A stretch of 64,000 nucleotides of DNA. Origin: RH-AL1 sp964244495 (GTDB taxonomy: Bacteria; Pseudomonadota; Alphaproteobacteria; Rhizobiales; Beijerinckiaceae). Of the stretch, positions 60,176 to 64,000 are shown one piece after another; position 1 is the stretch's first letter; each line of letters opens with the position of its first letter. Made by a program: the position numbers and the translations under genes. Where the stretch lies: NCBI GenBank assembly GCA_964244495.1, contig CAXTIU010000007.1:1-64000 (forward strand). The letters are read 5' to 3'. The notes beneath the pieces are model-generated. The model was not told the origin of the DNA. It searched no databases and saw only the letters and a program-made list of their open reading frames with translations.

Positions 60176-61459
60176 TCAGGCCTTCCGGATCAGCCGCGCG
60201 CGGATCGTGCCCTCGATCTTGCGCAGCTCGTCGAGCACGCCCTCGCAGGCCGCGTCCGTATTGGTTTCCACCACGACGTAGCCGCGCTCGCCGTCGGTCT
60301 GCAGGTACTGGCCGTCGATGTTGAGGCCGGCGTCGGAGAAGACGCTGTTGATGCGGCCCAGCATGCCGGGCACGTTGTGGTGGATGTGGGTGTAGCGCGT
60401 CGCCGCCGGGCGCAGCGGCAGTTGGACTTGCGGCATGTTCACCGCGCCCAGCGTGGAGCCGGTGTCGCTGTAGGTCACGAGCTTGGCCGCGACCTCCTCG
60501 CCGATCCGCTCCTGCGCCTCCTCGGTCGAGCCGGCGATGTGGGGCGTCAGGATGACGTTGGTCAGGCCCTGCAGCGGCGAGGCGAACCGCTCGTCGGCGC
60601 CCTTCGGCTCCTTCGGGAAGACGTCCACGGCGGCACCGAACAGGTGCTCGCGGCGCAGCGCGTCGGCGAGCGCGTCGAGGTCGACCACCGTGCCCCGGCT
60701 GTTGTTGATGAGGTAAGAGCCGGGCCGCATCGCGGCGATCTCGGCCGCGCCGATCATGCCGGCGGTGTCCTTGGTCTGGGGCACGTGGAGGCTGACGACG
60801 TCGCTCTTCGCCAGCAGTTCGTGCAGCAAGGCCGGCTCGGTGTTGCCGTGCCGCAGCTTGTCGGTCACGTCGAAGTAGATGACGCGCATGCCGATGGCTT
60901 CCGCCATCGTGCTGAGCTGGCTGCCGATGTTACCGTAGCCGACGATGCCGAGCGTCTTGCCGCGCACCTCGTAGGAGCGCTCCGCCGATTTCTGCCACAG
61001 CCCGGCGTGCACCCCCTCGTTACGGCTGGGGATGCGACGCAGCAGCATGATGATCTCGCCGATGGTCAGTTCCGCCACGCTGCGGGTGTTCGAGAACGGC
61101 GCGTTGAAGACCGCGATGCCGTGGCCGCTCGCCGCCTCCAGGTCGACTTGGTTGGTGCCGACGCTGAAGCAGCCGACCAGCATCAGGCGCTTGGCCGAGG
61201 CGAACACCTCCGCGGTGAGATGCGTGCGCGAGCGGATGCCGAGGATGTGCACGCCCGTGAGCGCCCGTTCCAGCGCGGCACCCTCCAGCGAGCTTTTCAG
61301 CAACTCGATCTGACTGTAGCCGGCGGTCTCGAAGGCCTTCACCGCCTGCGCGTTGATGTTCTCAAGCAACAGGACGCGGATCTTGTCCTTGGGCAGAGAG
61401 TGCCGCTCGGTGTCCGGTCGGGAGAAGGTTTCGCCGGCAGGTGTCGAATAGCTGTTCAT
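60176..61459 (-). CDS. serA: D-3-phosphoglycerate dehydrogenase
   Basis: NAD-dependent dehydrogenase of 427 aa, first step of serine synthesis. It has the short E. coli-like form: substrate and NAD domains plus a C-terminal ACT domain (about 350-427). NAD motif GIVGYGNIGSQLSTMAEAIG near 160; catalytic Arg in NNSRGTVVD, Glu in DVFPKEPKG and His in LTPHIAGSTEEAQ. The ACT domain (NVPGMLGRINSVFSDAGLNI) suggests feedback inhibition by serine. The ATG at 61459 (MNSYSTPAG) follows GGAGCGGTC; the open frame further upstream is antisense to the next gene. It lies 80 bases after the PNPOx-like gene on the same strand. Confidence 0.95.
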   Translation of the reverse strand: MNSYSTPAGETFSRPDTERHSLPKDKIRVLLLENINAQAVKAFETAGYSQIELLKSSLEGAALERALTGVHILGIRSRTHLTAEVFASAKRLMLVGCFSVGTNQVDLEAASGHGIAVFNAPFSNTRSVAELTIGEIIMLLRRIPSRNEGVHAGLWQKSAERSYEVRGKTLGIVGYGNIGSQLSTMAEAIGMRVIYFDVTDKLRHGNTEPALLHELLAKSDVVSLHVPQTKDTAGMIGAAEIAAMRPGSYLINNSRGTVVDLDALADALRREHLFGAAVDVFPKEPKGADERFASPLQGLTNVILTPHIAGSTEEAQERIGEEVAAKLVTYSDTGSTLGAVNMPQVQLPLRPAATRYTHIHHNVPGMLGRINSVFSDAGLNIDGQYLQTDGERGYVVVETNTDAACEGVLDELRKIEGTIRARLIRKA

Positions 61460-61539
61460 GACCGCTCCGTGATCGACGGTCGCGGAGTGGTAGCTTCCGT
61501 GCCTCGCCAACGCAACGGTTTGATCGGGTCGGCGATGTC

Positions 61540-62103
61540 CTAAGCGCCGACCCACCGCGCCTCGATGCCGGCCGGGGCGAAACGACCCTGGGCGCGCGTT
61601 TGGCCGCCGTGCGGCTCGAGCCGCAGCACGTCGACGGTGTCCAGCGCGACGAGGATCACCGCGAACCGGCGAGCCTGCTCGTCGGGGGGCAGGTGTGGCT
61701 GGTCGGCCGGGTCGGCGATCGGGCCGCCCGGATCGGCCCGCAGCCCGTACGGCTTGCGGGCGTTGGGCGACAGCGCGTCCCACCGGACGCGGGCGACGTC
61801 GTCCCCTTGGTGCAGCGACGCCGTGCCGGTGAAGCGGAGCTGCAGGTGGTCGGCCGCCGACCAGGCGAGCAGCGCGATCGCGCCGGCGTGGCCAATGTCG
61901 CGCGCCTTGCCGGCGCGCGCGTCGGTGTGCATCTCGGCGGTGGCGCGATCAAAGGCGCGCAGCACCAGCGTCCGAACAGCCGGGCGCCCATCCGGCGTGA
62001 CCGTGGCGAGCTGGACGTTGCGCAGGTCCCCCTCGTGGTCGCGGATCGAGCGATCCAACGCCGCCAAACCGGCTTCGATGAAGGCGAGTGCCGAGGGTTC
62101 CAT
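61540..62103 (-). CDS. Pyridoxamine 5'-phosphate oxidase-like FMN-binding protein
   Basis: Split-barrel flavin-binding protein of 187 aa, cytosolic. NVQLATVTPDGRPAVRTLVL near residue 29 is the family's first strand pair. TDARAGKARDIGHAGAIALL and LQLRFTGTASLHQGDD resemble the FMN-binding region of PNPOx. The C-terminal part (VDVLRLEPHGGQTRAQGRF) matches the Alr4036-type variant rather than true PdxH. The enzymatic role is unknown. It may be cotranscribed with serA downstream. The ATG has only a weak ribosome site. Confidence 0.82.
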   Translation of the reverse strand: MEPSALAFIEAGLAALDRSIRDHEGDLRNVQLATVTPDGRPAVRTLVLRAFDRATAEMHTDARAGKARDIGHAGAIALLAWSAADHLQLRFTGTASLHQGDDVARVRWDALSPNARKPYGLRADPGGPIADPADQPHLPPDEQARRFAVILVALDTVDVLRLEPHGGQTRAQGRFAPAGIEARWVGA

Positions 62104-62186
62104 GCCCAGATAAGCGCGGGGTGTCGGCCCGGTTGCATCGGGACGGCGGCTTGACAGCGCGGCGTCGAGGTGAGCACAGGAGGGAC

Positions 62187-62199
62187 GTTATACTGTAAC
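62187..62199. promoter_or_regulatory. Zur-like operator
   Basis: GTTATACTGTAAC is an almost perfect palindrome and differs at one position from the alphaproteobacterial Zur core GTTATAnTATAAC. It lies 12 bases before the chosen start of a zinc-type binding-protein gene, where a repressor would block transcription when zinc is plentiful. No zur gene is in the window. Confidence 0.6.
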
Positions 62200-62211
62200 T
62201 TGGAGCCGTCC

Positions 62212-63087
62212 GTGCGCTGTCCGTCTGGGATCACCCTCGCGCTCCTCGGCCTCCTGTTCGTGGCGCCGGCGCGCGCGGCGGACAAGGTGCGTGTCGTCGC
62301 CGCCGAGAACTTCTACGGCGATGTTGCCCGGCAGATCGGCGGCCACCACGTCGCGGTGACGAGCATCCTGACGAACCCCGACGAGGACCCGCACCTGTTC
62401 GAGGCCAGCCCCTCGACCGCCGAGGCCCTGGCCGGCGCGGCGATCGTGATCAGCAACGGCATCGACTACGATCCCTGGATGACCAAGCTGCTGTCCGCCT
62501 CGGCGAACGCCCATCGCACCACGATCGTCGCGGCCGACCTCGTCGGCGCCCGCGCCGGCGACAATCCGCACCTCTGGTACGACCCGCAAACCTTGCCAGC
62601 GGTGGCGAAGGCGCTCGCCGCCGCCCTCGCCGCGCGGGACCCGGCCGATGCCGCCCTGTTCAAGGCGAACCTCGACAGGTTCGACCAGTCCTTCGCGCCC
62701 ATCGTCGCCACCGTTGAGGCCATCAGGGCCAAGTACGCCGGCACGGTCGTGACGGCGACCGAGCCGGTGTTCGGCTCCATGGCCAAGGCGCTGGGCTTCA
62801 CCATGCTGAACACCGACTTCCAGGTCGCGGTGATGAACGACGCGGAGCCGAGCCCCTCGCAGGTCGCCGGCTTCGAGGACAGCCTGAAGGGCGGCACGGT
62901 CAGGATCCTCTTCTTCAACAGCCAAGTCACGGACAAGACGACGGACCGGCTGCTGGGGATTGCCAAGGCCTCGCGCGTGGCGGTGGTCGGGGTGACGGAA
63001 ACCGAGCCCGAGGGCGTGGACGTCCAATCCTGGTTCACGGGGCAGCTGAAGGCGGTGTCCGCCGCCCTGACCGCGAAGGCCATGTGA
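62212..63087 (+). CDS. Zinc/manganese ABC transporter substrate-binding protein (family 9)
   Basis: Periplasmic metal-binding protein of 291 aa. Signal peptide CPSGITLALLGLLFVAPARA, then VRVVAAENFYGDVARQIGG. Expected metal ligands are His in EDPHLFEASPS, His in NPHLWYDPQT and an acidic residue further on; the long His-rich loop of ZnuA is absent. The GTG at 62212 has GGAGCC six bases upstream. A longer GTG start at 62170 would place the Zur-like box inside the coding region, so it was rejected. Its stop overlaps the next gene by 4 bases (GTGA). It opens a three-gene operon of binding protein, ATPase and permease. Confidence 0.9.
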   Translation: MRCPSGITLALLGLLFVAPARAADKVRVVAAENFYGDVARQIGGHHVAVTSILTNPDEDPHLFEASPSTAEALAGAAIVISNGIDYDPWMTKLLSASANAHRTTIVAADLVGARAGDNPHLWYDPQTLPAVAKALAAALAARDPADAALFKANLDRFDQSFAPIVATVEAIRAKYAGTVVTATEPVFGSMAKALGFTMLNTDFQVAVMNDAEPSPSQVAGFEDSLKGGTVRILFFNSQVTDKTTDRLLGIAKASRVAVVGVTETEPEGVDVQSWFTGQLKAVSAALTAKAM

Positions 63088-63899
63088 TCATCCAAGGCTC
63101 GGTCAGCGCGCTCGCCTTCGACGCCGTCGCGATCGACCTCCGGGGACGCCGCGTCCTGTCCGGCGCCTCGTTCGCGATCCCCCGGGGCGCCTTCGTCGCC
63201 GTGCTCGGCCCCAACGGTGCCGGGAAGACGACGCTGATGCGCGCCGTGCTGGGACTGATCCCGACTGCCGGCGGCCGCATCACCGTGGGGGGCGAGGCCC
63301 CCCGGCGCGGCAACGCCGGCATCGGCTACATGCCGCAGTTCCGGCGCGGGGCGGCGCAACTCGGCCTGACCGGGTTCGACCTGGTGCTGGGCGCGCTCGG
63401 CCACGGGCGATGGGGCCGGCCGTTCGCCTCCGCGGCGGACCGGCGGGCCGCCGCCGCCGCGCTGGCCGCCGTGGATGCGACGGCGTTGGCGCGGCGTCCC
63501 CTATCGGAACTGTCGGGCGGCGAGCGGCAGCGCGTGCTGTTCGCCCAGGCGCTGCTCGGCGAACCCACGCTGCTGCTGCTCGACGAGCCCCTGGCCAACC
63601 TCGATCCCGGGCACCAGCGCGGCATCGTCGACGCGGTGCGCCGCGTGGCGCGCGGGCGCGGCGCCACCGTCCTGTTCTGCGCCCACGAGATCAACCCGCT
63701 GCTGGGGGCGGCCGACCTCGTGCTGTACCTCGGCAACGGCGGCGTGGCGGTCGGCACGGTGGACGCGGTCATCAACGCCGACGTCCTCAGCCGCCTTTAC
63801 AAGACGCCGATCCACGTCGCCAGGTTGGATGGCCGGATCTACGTCATGGCGCGCGACGGGGACCTCGCGGCGCACGGGGACGGGAGCGGCGAGACGTGA
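63084..63899 (+). CDS. Metal ABC transporter ATP-binding protein
   Basis: ABC ATPase of 271 aa. Walker A is GPNGAGKTTLMRAVLG near residue 42, the Q-loop YMPQFRRG, signature LSGGERQRVLFAQALLG, Walker B LLLLDEPLANLDPG and the H-loop CAHEINPLL. It is the ZnuC/TroB type of energising subunit for zinc or manganese uptake. The GTG start lies in the GTGA overlap with the binding-protein stop, and its own stop overlaps the permease start in the same way. Confidence 0.93.
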   Translation: MIIQGSVSALAFDAVAIDLRGRRVLSGASFAIPRGAFVAVLGPNGAGKTTLMRAVLGLIPTAGGRITVGGEAPRRGNAGIGYMPQFRRGAAQLGLTGFDLVLGALGHGRWGRPFASAADRRAAAAALAAVDATALARRPLSELSGGERQRVLFAQALLGEPTLLLLDEPLANLDPGHQRGIVDAVRRVARGRGATVLFCAHEINPLLGAADLVLYLGNGGVAVGTVDAVINADVLSRLYKTPIHVARLDGRIYVMARDGDLAAHGDGSGET

Positions 63900-64000
63900 G
63901 CCTGTTCCACTACGAGTTCATGCGCAACGCCTTCGCCGCCTGCACGGTCGTCGGCTTGGTGGCCGGCGCGATCGGCTACTTCATGGTGCTGCGCGGCGAA
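63896..64000 (+). CDS. Metal ABC transporter permease, 5' part
   Basis: Start of a ZnuB-type membrane permease, cut by the window edge. Thirty-five codons are visible: a GTG start overlapping the ATPase stop (GTGA), the typical N-terminus SLFHYEFMRNAFAACTVVG, and a first membrane helix ending VLRGE. This is the usual third gene of such operons. Confidence 0.85.
   Translation, partial: MSLFHYEFMRNAFAACTVVGLVAGAIGYFMVLRGE

Overview
The window is a GC-rich (about 70 %) chromosomal segment from an alphaproteobacterium. MucR, HWE and MHYT histidine kinases, DUF2934, a CYTH-CHAD protein and palindromic intergenic repeats of a kind common in Hyphomicrobiales point to that order, most likely the Methylobacteriaceae; this is inferred from gene content, with no rRNA to confirm it. 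No tRNA, rRNA, CRISPR array or intact insertion sequence was found. One decayed ISL3-type transposase lies near the left end.

Layout. 0.2-9 kb: MHYT-PAS histidine kinase, transposase relic, sugar-acid MFS transporter convergent with an L-arabinonate-type dehydratase, and a CoA-transferase/crotonase pair. 9-18 kb: DUF2934 protein, large PAS/GAF HWE kinase, Tat-exported metallophosphoesterase divergent from a CYTH-CHAD protein, aminotransferase. 18.3-24.6 kb: a compact six-gene cluster built around an arsenite methyltransferase (ArsM, all four signature cysteines present). It also has a non-ArsS radical SAM protein, a MerA-like flavoprotein, an NAD-dependent epimerase, an arsenosugar-type glycosyltransferase and a fatty-acid-hydroxylase-type membrane enzyme. 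This is the most interesting part of the window: a candidate organoarsenical (arsenosugar or arsenolipid) pathway. 24.9-27.8 kb: two MFS transporters.

28-33 kb: a 2-hydroxyacid dehydrogenase convergent with a denD-otnK-otnC-otnI operon for four-carbon sugar acids. 33-37 kb: rfbCBDA for dTDP-L-rhamnose. 37-43 kb: small exported proteins, a phospholipase A2-like protein, a DHA2 exporter, a Tat-exported peptide-type binding protein and MucR. 43-48 kb: acyl-CoA synthetase, acyl-CoA dehydrogenase, 3-hydroxyisobutyryl-CoA hydrolase and enoyl-CoA hydratase (valine/branched acyl-CoA catabolism). 48-52 kb: fatty acid desaturase, LysR and Crp/Fnr regulators. 52-60 kb: Gly-rich exported protein, allophanate hydrolase, oxalate-decarboxylase-like bicupin, DUF998 protein and a ThDP enzyme. 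60-64 kb: serA, a PNPOx-like protein and the start of a metal ABC transporter operon behind a Zur-like operator, running off the right edge.

Non-coding structure is unusually informative. A nearly identical ~40-bp TGACGC repeat with a nearby GC-rich hairpin occurs three times (28.0, 48.5 and 59.9 kb). A ~90-bp promoter/RBS/leader segment of the desaturase gene is duplicated in inverted orientation 8 kb away with no desaturase behind it. Start codons were chosen from Shine-Dalgarno spacing and family N-termini; many are GTG.
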